A DNA stretch of 64,000 nucleotides from UBA8231 sp036011085 (lineage in GTDB: Bacteria; Latescibacterota; UBA2968; UBA8231), in contig DASCMS010000103.1 of the NCBI GenBank assembly GCA_036011085.1, forward strand, positions 1 to 64,000, in the 5' to 3' direction. Of this stretch, positions 51,656 through 60,842 are shown one piece after another; positions within the stretch are counted from its first letter, which is position 1, and each line of letters starts with the position of its first letter. The notes under the pieces were generated by a model that made no database searches, had not been told where the DNA came from, and saw nothing but the letters and a program-made list of their open reading frames with translations. Made by a program: the position numbers and the translations under genes.

Positions 51656-53436
51656 CTTTTCGCCGCTGCCTCCTCTTGTAGTTCCTCGAGTGCCGCCCAG
51701 CGCTCGTAGGCGGCCACCAGTTCCGCCTCGACCACCTCCAGCCGGGACGCCAGAGCCCCAATGTCCGTGCCGTCGTTGTAACTGCCGGGGTCCGACATCT
51801 TCCCGTGCAGGTCGCCCACTTCGGTTTCCCAGGTGGTGATCTTTCCCGGCAGCTCGGCGAGTTCGCGTGTCTCGTTGAACCCGAGCTTCCGTAGCCGGAC
51901 CGGGGCCGTCTCCCTTTTCGAAGCTGCAGCCGAGGCGAGCATCTTGCCGGCCGACGCCGGCCGCTGTCGTACCCAGTCACTGTACCCACCCACGTACTCG
52001 TGCGCCCCTCCGCTGCCATCGAAGACGATCGTGCTCGTGGCGACGTTGTCGAGAAACTCACGATCGTGGCTGACGAACAGCACGGTGCCCGAGAAGGCGA
52101 CGAGCATCGCCTCCAGCACCTCCAGCGTTTCGCTGTCGAGATCGTTCGTCGGCTCGTCGAGGGCCAGCACACTCGCGGGGCGGGTGAAGAGCCGTGCCAG
52201 CAGCAGCCGGTTGCGCTCCCCGCCGGAGAGCACGCCCACCTTGCAGTGGGCCTGCTCCCTGGTGAACAGAAAGTCCTGCAGATAGGCGTACACGTGACGC
52301 GTGCCGCCGTTGACGTCGACGCGATCACTGCCGTTGGCGACGCTGTCGAACACGGTCTGGTCATCGTCGAGTTGCGACCGCAGTTGATCGAAATAGCCGA
52401 CCTCGAGACGCAGACCGTGCTGCATGGTCCCGCCAGCGGGCTCCAGTTCGCCGAGAAGCAGTCGCAGCAACGTCGTCTTGCCGGCGCCGTTGGGGCCGAT
52501 GAATCCCACCTTGTCACCCCGCATGATCGAGGTCGAAAAGGGGCGCAGTACGACATGCTCGCCGTAGGCAAAGGACACATCCTCTGCCTCGATGACACGG
52601 CGGCTCGACCGCTCGCTCTCCTGGATGGTCAGGCGTGCGCCGCCCACCGCGGTGCGTCGCACTCGACGGTCCTCGCGCATCTGCATCAGCGCCCGGACAC
52701 GGCCTTCGTTGCGTGTGCGTCGCGCCTGAAGGCCCTGGCGGATCCAGATCTCCTCCTGCTTCAGTCTCTCGTCGAACTGCTTGTCCTGTTTCTCCTGGGA
52801 CTCCAGCTGCGCCTCGCGGCGACGGATGTAGGTGGCGTAATCGCAGGACCAGTTCGACAGCTGGCCGCGGTCCAACTCAAGGATCCGCGTGGCCAGCCGA
52901 TGCGTCAGAGTCCGGTCGTGGGTGATGAACAGCAGGCTGCCTCGCCGCTTCAACAGGAACGTCTCCAACCACTCGATGGCGTCGATGTCCAGGTGGTTTG
53001 TCGGTTCATCGAGGAGCAGGACGTCCGGTTCCGTCGCCAGTGCCCGGGCCAGCAGGGCCCGTCGTTTGAGCCCCACCGACAAGGCGCTGAAATCGGCGTC
53101 CGGGTCCAGCTGCATCTTCGTCAGCACGATATCGACCACCGGCGGCCCCGAGAGTCGCTCGGGCACGTTGGCGGCCACGACCTGACGGGTGGTTCCGACC
53201 ACGTCAGCCGGCACGACCTGCGACAGCAGAGCCACCCGCGTGTCCGGTTGTCGCGCCACGCTGCCGCCATCCGCCGCCAGACTGCCCTCGATGATCTTCA
53301 TCAACGTCGACTTGCCCGCGCCATTGCGGCCGAGCAGGCACAGTCGCTCTCCCGGCTCGATCTGCAGGCTGACGCCGTCGAGCAGCTGGCCTGTGCCGAA
53401 GGATAGTGTGATGTCGTGCAAGGAGAGGAGGGCCAT
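51652..53436 (-). CDS. ABC-F ATPase, Uup-like
   Basis: 594 aa with two ABC domains and no membrane segment. Domain 1: Walker A GRNGAGKS, signature LSVGLKRR, Walker B LLLDEPTNHLD. Domain 2: Walker A GPNGAGKT, signature LSGGERNR, LALDEPTNDLD. An Arg/Lys-rich linker (QARRTRNEGRVRALMQMREDR) and a C-terminal coiled coil fit Uup, which acts on ribosomes or branched DNA. The signature of domain 1 is SVG rather than SGG. First of a two-gene transcript, overlapping the oxidoreductase gene. Confidence 0.85.
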   Translation of the reverse strand: MALLSLHDITLSFGTGQLLDGVSLQIEPGERLCLLGRNGAGKSTLMKIIEGSLAADGGSVARQPDTRVALLSQVVPADVVGTTRQVVAANVPERLSGPPVVDIVLTKMQLDPDADFSALSVGLKRRALLARALATEPDVLLLDEPTNHLDIDAIEWLETFLLKRRGSLLFITHDRTLTHRLATRILELDRGQLSNWSCDYATYIRRREAQLESQEKQDKQFDERLKQEEIWIRQGLQARRTRNEGRVRALMQMREDRRVRRTAVGGARLTIQESERSSRRVIEAEDVSFAYGEHVVLRPFSTSIMRGDKVGFIGPNGAGKTTLLRLLLGELEPAGGTMQHGLRLEVGYFDQLRSQLDDDQTVFDSVANGSDRVDVNGGTRHVYAYLQDFLFTREQAHCKVGVLSGGERNRLLLARLFTRPASVLALDEPTNDLDSETLEVLEAMLVAFSGTVLFVSHDREFLDNVATSTIVFDGSGGAHEYVGGYSDWVRQRPASAGKMLASAAASKRETAPVRLRKLGFNETRELAELPGKITTWETEVGDLHGKMSDPGSYNDGTDIGALASRLEVVEAELVAAYERWAALEELQEEAAAKR

Positions 53437-53512
53437 CTCTCGGGTCCGTCTCGTCAGTTGTGGGTCATTTGTGTATGGTTCACGTCATGCCATCTGTGGA
53501 AGGGACAAGATC

Positions 53513-55603
53513 GTGAAAATCTTCCTTGTGTGCTCGTGGCCCGTACTCTGGCTCTCAACCGTTTGCGGCACCACACCGGCTGCTGCCGGGTCGACTGGCC
53601 CCGGTTGGTTGACCTTTGCGCCGGAACTGGAGCTGTCCGCCGAGGGCTTCCGCGGCGTGCCCTGGTGTACCCGTAGTGGGGACATTCCCTGGCAGATGAG
53701 AGGCTTTCCGGTGCATGGCCTGATGCGGCGGATCGAGGAAGACTTCGACGTCTTCGGTGTCAACGCGCGCCACATCACCTACACCTATCGCAACTCGATC
53801 TTTTACGGTGTTCGTCTCGATCTCCCCGGGCGGCAGGCAGTGATCGAGGCGATACCCCGCGTGCAGCGACAATACCGACCGATCGGCGGCGTCCACGACG
53901 CCGGCAACGGCAGTACTCGGTGGCAGACGGCATCGACCAGCATCTGGGTCAGCATGCCCGACACCGAAGACGGTCTGGGCCAGGTCTATCTCTGGGGCCG
54001 GGATCGCAAGTTCCCTGACGATTCGCCGACGCCGGCGTATCTGAACCCACCGGTGGAGCTCAACAGTACGGGTGAACGCTACAAGCCACGTCAGTACGTC
54101 ATCTACCGTAGATCCGGACCGATCACGATCGACGGCCATCTTGACGAAAAGGCCTGGCAGGACGCCGACTGGACCGAACCCTTCGAAGACGCCCAGTCTC
54201 CATACTGTCCATTGCCCTGGAAGATGACCCGCGCCATGATCCTGCACGACGACGAGGCCCTGTACTTCGCTGCCCGCCTCCAGGAGGAGAATGTCTGGGG
54301 CCACATCACGAAGCGTGACACGATTTCGTATTGGGACAATGACTTCGAGATCTTCATCGATCCCACGGCCGACGCCGTCGACTACTTCGAGTTCGAGATG
54401 ACGCCTCTGAACCAGATGTTCGACATGTGGCACGAGAACGACAACCATCGCAATGCCCTGGCAGATGGCAGCTACGACGCTGCCGGCATGCGGCATGCGG
54501 TGCAGGTCCAGGGGACCCTCAACTACCACCACGACACCGACGACGGCTGGACGGTGGAGGTGATGATCCCCTTCAGCGACATGGTGGAGTGGAATCCACG
54601 GATGGTGGTACCGCCACAACGGGGTGACATGTGGCGTTTCAACTTCAGCCGCGTGCAGTTCATGCATGTCTACACACAGCTGTTCCCCTATCTGCTGCCG
54701 AACAGCCCGGTTGAGGACTGGGTGTGGGCGGCGACCTTCGTCGGTGACCTGCACATCCCCGAGATGTGGGGCAAGGGTGTGTTCAGCGGTCTTCCCGCCG
54801 GTACCGTGCACGACGACGAGCTGCACGAGTTGTACTCCATCCTCGAGGCGCCGGCCCCACCGACGACGCGGGCAAGCGATATGGTCCACCTGTCGGCGGC
54901 GACGATCACCCTGGGACCGGACCCCACCGATCCGTTGCACAGCCCGGGACATGAGATCAGTGTGCCCGGTTTCTGGATGGATCGCTACGAGGTGACCCTT
55001 GCCGACTACGCGGTCTTCCTCAATGCAGGAGGAAGAGAGAAGCACTACCACGAACGTATGCAGAATCCCGAACTATGCGGCCTGCTGCGGGATGGCCCCG
55101 GGCGATACCGCGTGGTACCGGGACGCGAGGACCATCCTGTCGTCTTCGTACGTCAGGAAGATGCACTCGCCTATGCCCGCAGCCTGGGCAAAGATCTGCC
55201 GACGGAAGCCATGTGGGAACGTGCTGCCCGCGGTAGCGAAGGACGACGGTATCCGTGGGGTGACAGCCCGGTGTCAGCTGCCCGGGCCAACTACGATTTC
55301 CATTATGGCGGCACCCTGCCCGTGGGATCTCTGCCCGCTGGCGCCACACCCGACGGCATCTACGATCTGGCGGGCAATGTGAAGGAATGGACCACCTCTC
55401 GATTCACCAGCTACCCCGGTGGCGCCGAGTACGAGCACTGGTTCAATTTCCCCTTCTTCACCGAGCCGTACCCCGAAAAACGCTGGTCCTGAGTCAATCG
55501 GGGTGGCAGCTGGTCGTCGCAGCAGAAGACCATGCCATCCGCGTACCGCGACTCGCACCACATGCACAACGCCGGATTCCGCTGTATCCGCCTCGACGAC
55601 TGA
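53513..55603 (+). pseudogene. CBM9 + FGE-sulfatase protein with in-frame TGA
   Basis: From GTG 53513 (GGAAGGGA upstream) the frame gives a signal peptide (VKIFLVCSWPVLWLS), an N-terminal region, a CBM9 domain (about 195-400) and a formylglycine-generating-enzyme-like domain. At 55490-55492 a TGA interrupts it; the same frame then reads VNRGGSWSSQQKTMPSAYRD and HMHNAGFRCIRLDD to the next stop at 55601-55603, which are the conserved end of the FGE family. Thus 659 residues are followed by 36 more if TGA is read through. The truncated product would lack the RGGSW and GFRC parts. Nonsense mutation, recoding or sequence error. Confidence 0.75.
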
Positions 55604-55620
55604 GACAGGAGCGAGCCCCG

Positions 55621-55809
55621 ATGTACACCAACGCCATCACCTTCCAGCTGAGGCCGGGCTGTTATGATGCCTACAAGAAGGCCCACGACGAATTGTGGCC
55701 AGAGCTGGTTGAAGCCTTTCGCGAGAACGAAGTCTGCGACGCTGATGACCAGGCCATCGTGGAACCGTTGGAGCAGGCGTTTGTCTTCGGATGGTTCGCC
55801 ACCGGCTGA
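55621..55809 (+). pseudogene. L-rhamnose mutarotase-like gene, apparently internally deleted
   Basis: 62 aa. The first 38 residues (MYTNAITFQLRPGCYDAYKK, then HDELWPELVEAF) match the N-terminus of RhaM-type mutarotases, usually ~100-115 aa. The last ~20 residues (IVEPLEQAFVFGWF) resemble the C-terminus of longer family members. The middle, with the conserved strand and WWxYM-like motif, is missing. An in-frame internal deletion is the simplest reading, but comparison is from memory. It follows the interrupted FGE gene by 17 nt. Confidence 0.5.
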
Positions 55810-55828
55810 TCCCGGGGGCCTGGCCTGG

Positions 55829-57412
55829 TCAGGTCACTGTCGCCGCGATGTCGGCCGTCAGGTCTGTTGAGCGACCCTGACTGCGCTCGCGGCCGTTGGC
55901 CCGTTCCTGGTCGTAGATGCTCTCCCCCGCCGTAGACGGGTAGTCGGCGGTGACACAGGCGGTACACAGATGCTGGTGGGGCAGACCGATGGATGGCGCC
56001 ACGTCGGCCACAGGCAGGTAACGCAACGAGTCGGCACCGAGGTGAGCCGCCATGTCACGACTGACCCGGTCCAGATCTGCCGCTGTATACCCCTTGGTCA
56101 GCCACGCGGGGGCGAAGAGCTCGCCCAGCGTCGACATGTCGATGCCGTAGAAGCATGGGGCGATCACGGGGGGAGCGCCGATGCGGACGTGGACTTCGGT
56201 GGCCTGGCCCTCGTCCCGGGTGCGCTTCACCAGGTCGCGCAGCGTCGTCGAGCGCACGAGGCTGTCCTCGACGAGAAACACTCGCTTGCCGCCGGTCACA
56301 CTCGGCAGCAACGTGTACTTGCTCCTCACCTTCTGCTCCCGCCCCTCCCCTTCAATGAAAGTGCGCCCCACGTAACGATTGCGCACGATCCCTTCGAGGG
56401 ATGGCACACGCAGCGAGAAGGCAAAGGCGTCGCCAATGGGCTTGGCCGTATCGGGCACGGCCACCACGACGCAGTGCTCGTCCATGGTCTCAGTCTCGTT
56501 CCGGGCCAGATTCTCGCCCAGCCGCCAGCGCGCATCGTAGACGGTACGGCCCTCCATCACCGAGCTGACGTGGGCGAAGTAGACCCACTCGAAGAAACAG
56601 TGATGATGGCCCTGCGGTTCGGCGTACCGCTCGAGATGTACCGTTCGGGTCTCGTAGTCGACACGCACCATCTGGCCCGGCTCGACATCGACGATTTCCT
56701 CGATGCCCATATTGCGCAGGGCGACACTTTCGGAGGCCACGACGAACAGATCGTCGCGCACACCGAAGCACAGGGGACGGAAACCGAGAGGATCGCGAGC
56801 CGCCACCAGGTCACCGTCGGCATTGAGGAACATGATGTTGTAGGCGCCATCCAGATTCTGCGTCAGTTCGCGGAAGGCCGCTGCCAGAGCTGGTTTTGAG
56901 TCGCCCCGCATGGCATGGGCCACATGGTGCAACAGAATCTCGGTATCGACGTCGTGCACCATGTGGTAGCCGCGCACCTTGGTCAGGTGATCTCGCAGGT
57001 GGGCATAGTTGGCCAGGTTGCCATTGAACCCGAGAGCGAACCACTTGAACGTGCGGCTGTGGTGACGCGTGAAGGGTTGGGCATACTCGATCTGGTCGCG
57101 ACCACTGGTCGCATACCGCACGTGACCGATGGCGGCGACGCCGGCGTGCTCGTCGACGATCGACCGGGCTTTGGCGCGATGGGTGAGGCGAAATACCTCC
57201 CGCACCGACCCGGTGTCCTTGTGGGTCAGCAGTCGGTACGCGCCGGTGGGGTCGAAGCGCGTCATCCCGGCCGCGAGCTGGCCCCGATGCTGCAGGTCGA
57301 GCAGCGCCGACGGAATGTAGGGCGTGACCGACTGATCACTCTCCGGATCGAGGTTGTAGACCCCGACGATACCACACTCGTCCCGCGCCTTGTCGCTGGG
57401 TTGCTCCTTCAC
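55829..57412 (-). CDS. purF: Amidophosphoribosyltransferase
   Basis: 527 aa. First committed step of purine synthesis: PRPP plus glutamine to phosphoribosylamine. Ntn-type glutaminase nucleophile C13 after a short propeptide (ARDECGIVGVYN), RYATSGRDQIEYAQPF, GNLANYAHLR; PRPP site VFLVEDSLVRSTTL. C-terminal Cys residues (HLCTACVTADYP) could hold an iron-sulfur cluster as in the Bacillus-type enzyme. It overlaps the upstream oxidoreductase stop by 4 nt. No other pur gene is adjacent, but guaA is in the window. Confidence 0.94.
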   Translation of the reverse strand: MKEQPSDKARDECGIVGVYNLDPESDQSVTPYIPSALLDLQHRGQLAAGMTRFDPTGAYRLLTHKDTGSVREVFRLTHRAKARSIVDEHAGVAAIGHVRYATSGRDQIEYAQPFTRHHSRTFKWFALGFNGNLANYAHLRDHLTKVRGYHMVHDVDTEILLHHVAHAMRGDSKPALAAAFRELTQNLDGAYNIMFLNADGDLVAARDPLGFRPLCFGVRDDLFVVASESVALRNMGIEEIVDVEPGQMVRVDYETRTVHLERYAEPQGHHHCFFEWVYFAHVSSVMEGRTVYDARWRLGENLARNETETMDEHCVVVAVPDTAKPIGDAFAFSLRVPSLEGIVRNRYVGRTFIEGEGREQKVRSKYTLLPSVTGGKRVFLVEDSLVRSTTLRDLVKRTRDEGQATEVHVRIGAPPVIAPCFYGIDMSTLGELFAPAWLTKGYTAADLDRVSRDMAAHLGADSLRYLPVADVAPSIGLPHQHLCTACVTADYPSTAGESIYDQERANGRERSQGRSTDLTADIAATVT

Positions 57413-58410
57413 TTCGTCGGAACTTTCACCACTTTGCCGGTCTCCCAGCTCTTGATGATGCTCTCGATCACGAGCTGCACCCTCAAAGCGTCCTCTGCCT
57501 TGGCATCGATCTTTGACGGGGCGGTCTTCCGGCGCAGGTCGTCGATCCAGGCCCCGATGCGGGACGGGAAGGTATCACCGAAGCTCTGCATGCCGCCGAG
57601 ATGGTCGAAACTCTCCACCTGGTTCGAGAAGCGCGGGTAGAAGCTGAGCTTCTCACACGCCTCGTTGATGACGACGCGGCCCTCGGAACCGACCATCTCC
57701 AGCGTCTCCAGTCCGTAGCTGCCGCCGGCGTCGTACGAGCCGGTGAGGTGACCGATGACGCCATTGTCAAACTGCAGATTCACCTGCACGTTCGACCAGA
57801 TCTTGCGCCCCTTCCCCTTCTTGAAAAACGCCTGAACCTTGTCGATGTCCCCGGCGAAATAGCGCATCACGTCGAGGGAGTGCGGGTGCAGGGCGCGGAT
57901 GTGAAACCACGGAGACGACTCATTCGGGTTGTTGATCCACATCGTCATGTTGATGATGTTCAGCTCGCCGAGCCGCCCCTTGGCCAGCCACTGCTTGGCC
58001 TTCACCGCCGACGGCGTGAAACGGTGGTTCAGGTTGATCGCATAGGGCACGCGTTTGGCCTTGGCCAGCTTGACCATCTGCCGTGCCTTGCTGATCTCGT
58101 TGGAGATCGGCTTCTCCCCCAGTACGGGGATACGCGCCTTCAGCAGCTCCATCGTCGGCTTGTGGTGATCCCCCCCGTTTTCGATGCCCGCCGTCGTCAC
58201 ACTGCAGGCGTCGAGTTCAATGCCGCTGTTCAACATCTGACGCACGCTGTAGAAGGCCCGGGCGCCGTAGGTCTGGGCCGCCTTGTCCGCCTTCTCCCTG
58301 ATGATGTCACATACAGCTACGACATCCGTATGTGGATTGGCCGTATAGCAGCGTGAGTGGTTGTTGCCGATGCCCCCCAGGCCCACGACTCCGATCTTCA
58401 GCTTCGCCAT
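57409..58410 (-). CDS. Gfo/Idh/MocA family oxidoreductase
   Basis: 333 aa. Rossmann motif GVVGLGGIGNNHSR, GEKPISNEISKA with the catalytic Lys, HSLDVMRYFAGDI and VNLQFDNGVIGHLTGSYDAGG. Paralogous to the gene at 50654. The stop overlaps the purF start (ATGA), suggesting co-transcription, although no pathway link is evident. It follows the Ldh2-type gene after a 33-nt gap. Confidence 0.85.
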   Translation of the reverse strand: MAKLKIGVVGLGGIGNNHSRCYTANPHTDVVAVCDIIREKADKAAQTYGARAFYSVRQMLNSGIELDACSVTTAGIENGGDHHKPTMELLKARIPVLGEKPISNEISKARQMVKLAKAKRVPYAINLNHRFTPSAVKAKQWLAKGRLGELNIINMTMWINNPNESSPWFHIRALHPHSLDVMRYFAGDIDKVQAFFKKGKGRKIWSNVQVNLQFDNGVIGHLTGSYDAGGSYGLETLEMVGSEGRVVINEACEKLSFYPRFSNQVESFDHLGGMQSFGDTFPSRIGAWIDDLRRKTAPSKIDAKAEDALRVQLVIESIIKSWETGKVVKVPTK

Positions 58411-58443
58411 GCTCTTGTCATCCTCGTTCCGTGTGTTGGTTCG

Positions 58444-59508
58444 TCAGTTGGCCGGGCTCGGCACGGCGATGCCCAGTTCCTCGGCAAGCGCTGTGATCTG
58501 ATCCCACGCGTTGTCGTCCACTTCCAGTCCCTGGTGCTGCCGCTGCTGGTAGATCCTGTGCGAGTTCTCCCCCGGCAGCATGACCTCGTCGAATCCCGCC
58601 ATGGGAGGGCTCGATTTCAGCCAGTCGATGAAACGATCGACCTCTCCGTGAAACTCCGCCAGATCACGGAAGGCGGAGATATCGAGAACGGTGAGAAACA
58701 GCGCGTTCCCCGTCTCCGGTGGGTTCGCCTGGCTGCAGCCTCCACCAGACAGACCTCCGGCGAGGATGTCGATCACCAGCGACAGGCCGAACCCCTTGTG
58801 CCCCATCAGTGGAAAACCGAGGGGCAGCATGGCACCATTGGGTGAGCCATAGTAGTCCTCGACGTCTGTCGTCGGTCGACCCTCGCCGTCGATGATGCTG
58901 CCCTCCGGCACCGGCTGGTTCTTGTTGCGGTAGTCCCGCAGGGCGCCACCCGACGTCATACTCGTCGTCATGTCCAGCACGATGGGCCAGTCCCGTTTCG
59001 TCGGGATGCCCACGGCCAGCGGGTTCGTCGGCAGACGTCGTTCGCGCCCCCCGTGTGGGGCCACCGCCAGGTCGGCGCCATGCCCGTTGGCACAGAGAAT
59101 GGCGATAAGATTTCCCTGGCGGGCGATGATGTCGACGAAACGTCCCAGGCGGGCCACGTGATTGCAGTCTCTGACCGTAATCGCCACCAGGGCCCGGGTA
59201 CGGGCCCGTTCGATGGCCAGTTCGGCAGCGCGGGTGGCCGTCACCGGGCCGTAGTTCCAACCGCCACTCACCTGGATGACGCCATCCTTCTCCTGCAGGA
59301 TCTCCAGTGGCGCCCCGGCCTTCACCTGCCCTTCACGGGCCATGTTCGTGTACTGCGGGAAGCGCAGCACCGAGTGCGTGTCGTGACCGAGGAGCCCGGC
59401 CTCGACCATGTGATCGGCCACCAGCTGCGCCTCGTCGGCGGGTACTCCGACGTGGGTGAAGAGCTCGCACCCCAGTCTTTTCAGGTCTTCGGCGTGGAAT
59501 CTCGGCAT
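58444..59508 (-). CDS. Malate/L-lactate dehydrogenase family (Ldh2)
   Basis: 354 aa NAD(P)-dependent 2-oxoacid dehydrogenase of the Ldh2/YlbC group, structurally unrelated to classical LDH. Visible: HDTHSVLRFPQY near the N-terminus (catalytic His), NHVARLGRFVD, GGRERRLPTNPLAVGIP, LDMTTSMTSGG, and MGHKGFGLSLVIDILAGGLSGGG. Substrate (malate, ureidoglycolate, sulfolactate or other) not readable. It begins 10 nt after the NAGPA gene end. Confidence 0.88.
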   Translation of the reverse strand: MPRFHAEDLKRLGCELFTHVGVPADEAQLVADHMVEAGLLGHDTHSVLRFPQYTNMAREGQVKAGAPLEILQEKDGVIQVSGGWNYGPVTATRAAELAIERARTRALVAITVRDCNHVARLGRFVDIIARQGNLIAILCANGHGADLAVAPHGGRERRLPTNPLAVGIPTKRDWPIVLDMTTSMTSGGALRDYRNKNQPVPEGSIIDGEGRPTTDVEDYYGSPNGAMLPLGFPLMGHKGFGLSLVIDILAGGLSGGGCSQANPPETGNALFLTVLDISAFRDLAEFHGEVDRFIDWLKSSPPMAGFDEVMLPGENSHRIYQQRQHQGLEVDDNAWDQITALAEELGIAVPSPAN

Positions 59509-59517
59509 CGGTGTGGG

Positions 59518-60708
59518 CTATCCCTGGGCGTCCGGCCCGATCACGAGCAGGGCGTTGGCCACGGGCCGTTCGCCGGTCTGATCAGACGGGCGATTGACGA
59601 CCTGCCGACCCACAACCATCGTCGTCGATCCGCCGCCATCCAGATTGATCGCCTGGTGCGCATTGAGACGCGATGTCGTAAACAGTGCCATCTGCGTCGA
59701 CATCAGATCGGCCAGCTCTTCCAGGCTCATGCCGACACTGTGGCCGGGTTGGCGACCGTCGACGGTGACCAGAAACAGCGTCTTTTCATCCCGCGAGAAA
59801 CCCACAGCCGTACGTGGATGGCGGTCGGTGGCGAAGGTCGCGTTCAGGCTCTCAGCCTCGTGCTCGATGGAGGTCACGCCGTCGCGCACGATCCTGGGGC
59901 CACCGCCGATGGCCTCCCGCAGAACCTGGGCGGCAGGCGGCAGCAGCACGTAGAACTGTACTGTATCACCGGGAGCGATGGTCTGCCCCTGGGCGAAGTC
60001 GGCGCCGCCGGCCACCAGCCACTGGCGGGTGTTCAGCTTCAGCGGCCACACGCGTCGGCGGACCTGCATCACCCTGGCCGCCACCGTGTCGTTGATCGCG
60101 GTGCTCGCCGTATCCAGGCTCTGCAGGAAGAATCCCACCGGCGCCCGTACCGAGTCCGGCCTGGCGTGCCGGTTATAGTAGGTCAACTCGTCGCTGGCCC
60201 GTGGCTCACGATTCAGATGGGACACGCGGAGCACATGGCCGGATTTGGTGATCAGCCCGGCGCGCAGGTCGAAGACACCCGCCACGGGCCGACCGCCGTC
60301 GGTCACGGCAAAGGCGGACCGGGGCCGCGGCTCCACCATCAACTCGCCATCGTGGATCTGCAGACCGGAGGTGCGTGTAGGCGTGCCGAAGAAGAAATCG
60401 CCGTTGATGGCCGCCAGGGCGCCGGCACCCAGCTCACTCGTCTTCGACACACCGGCCCCGTCGTGGCTGGCTCGAGCCGTTTGCAGACGGACACCTGCGG
60501 CCCAGGCCTGTTCGAGGTCGAGCTCGACCACATGGATCGCCCAGGGCCCTTCGATCAGGCGCACGGCATGATGCCATACACCTGGCGCCAGTTGCTGGGT
60601 ATCAGCAGGTATTGTCGGCCCGCGACAGCCCGTCAGGGCGATGCCGACGAGGCCGGCCAGGATGGAGACGCGACGCAGGAGAGGAGTCAGGTCGGGGAGT
60701 CCGGTCAC
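59518..60708 (-). CDS. NAGPA-domain (phosphodiester glycosidase) lipoprotein
   Basis: About 396 aa from GTG 60708, which starts a hydrophobic signal with lipobox (AGLVGIALTGC). The body is a NAGPA/DUF2233 domain with AAINGDFFFG, RTAVGFSRDEKTLFLVTVDG and the signature INLDGGGSTTMVV. The frame is open to ATG 60846, which would overlap the imuB stop (ATGA) and add an Arg-rich stretch; both starts are possible. Such proteins act on phosphodiester-linked N-acetylglucosamine in envelope polysaccharides. Confidence 0.75.
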   Translation of the reverse strand: MTGLPDLTPLLRRVSILAGLVGIALTGCRGPTIPADTQQLAPGVWHHAVRLIEGPWAIHVVELDLEQAWAAGVRLQTARASHDGAGVSKTSELGAGALAAINGDFFFGTPTRTSGLQIHDGELMVEPRPRSAFAVTDGGRPVAGVFDLRAGLITKSGHVLRVSHLNREPRASDELTYYNRHARPDSVRAPVGFFLQSLDTASTAINDTVAARVMQVRRRVWPLKLNTRQWLVAGGADFAQGQTIAPGDTVQFYVLLPPAAQVLREAIGGGPRIVRDGVTSIEHEAESLNATFATDRHPRTAVGFSRDEKTLFLVTVDGRQPGHSVGMSLEELADLMSTQMALFTTSRLNAHQAINLDGGGSTTMVVGRQVVNRPSDQTGERPVANALLVIGPDAQG

Positions 60709-60842
60709 GGTGTCGTGAGGTATGCGTACGGCGCCGACGCGGGGAGCGCGGCGGGACCGTCTCTGGAGGTGGAAAAGTACCGTGCGGCGGTGACGCAGGT
60801 CAAGCAGTGGCCAGCGACGCCGACACGAGTCCCTCTCCCGGT

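Noticed and set aside
53189..53512. Upstream extension of the FGE-type protein by about 108 codons
   Set aside because: It overlaps the Uup gene and precedes a clear signal peptide with its own ribosome-binding site at 53513.
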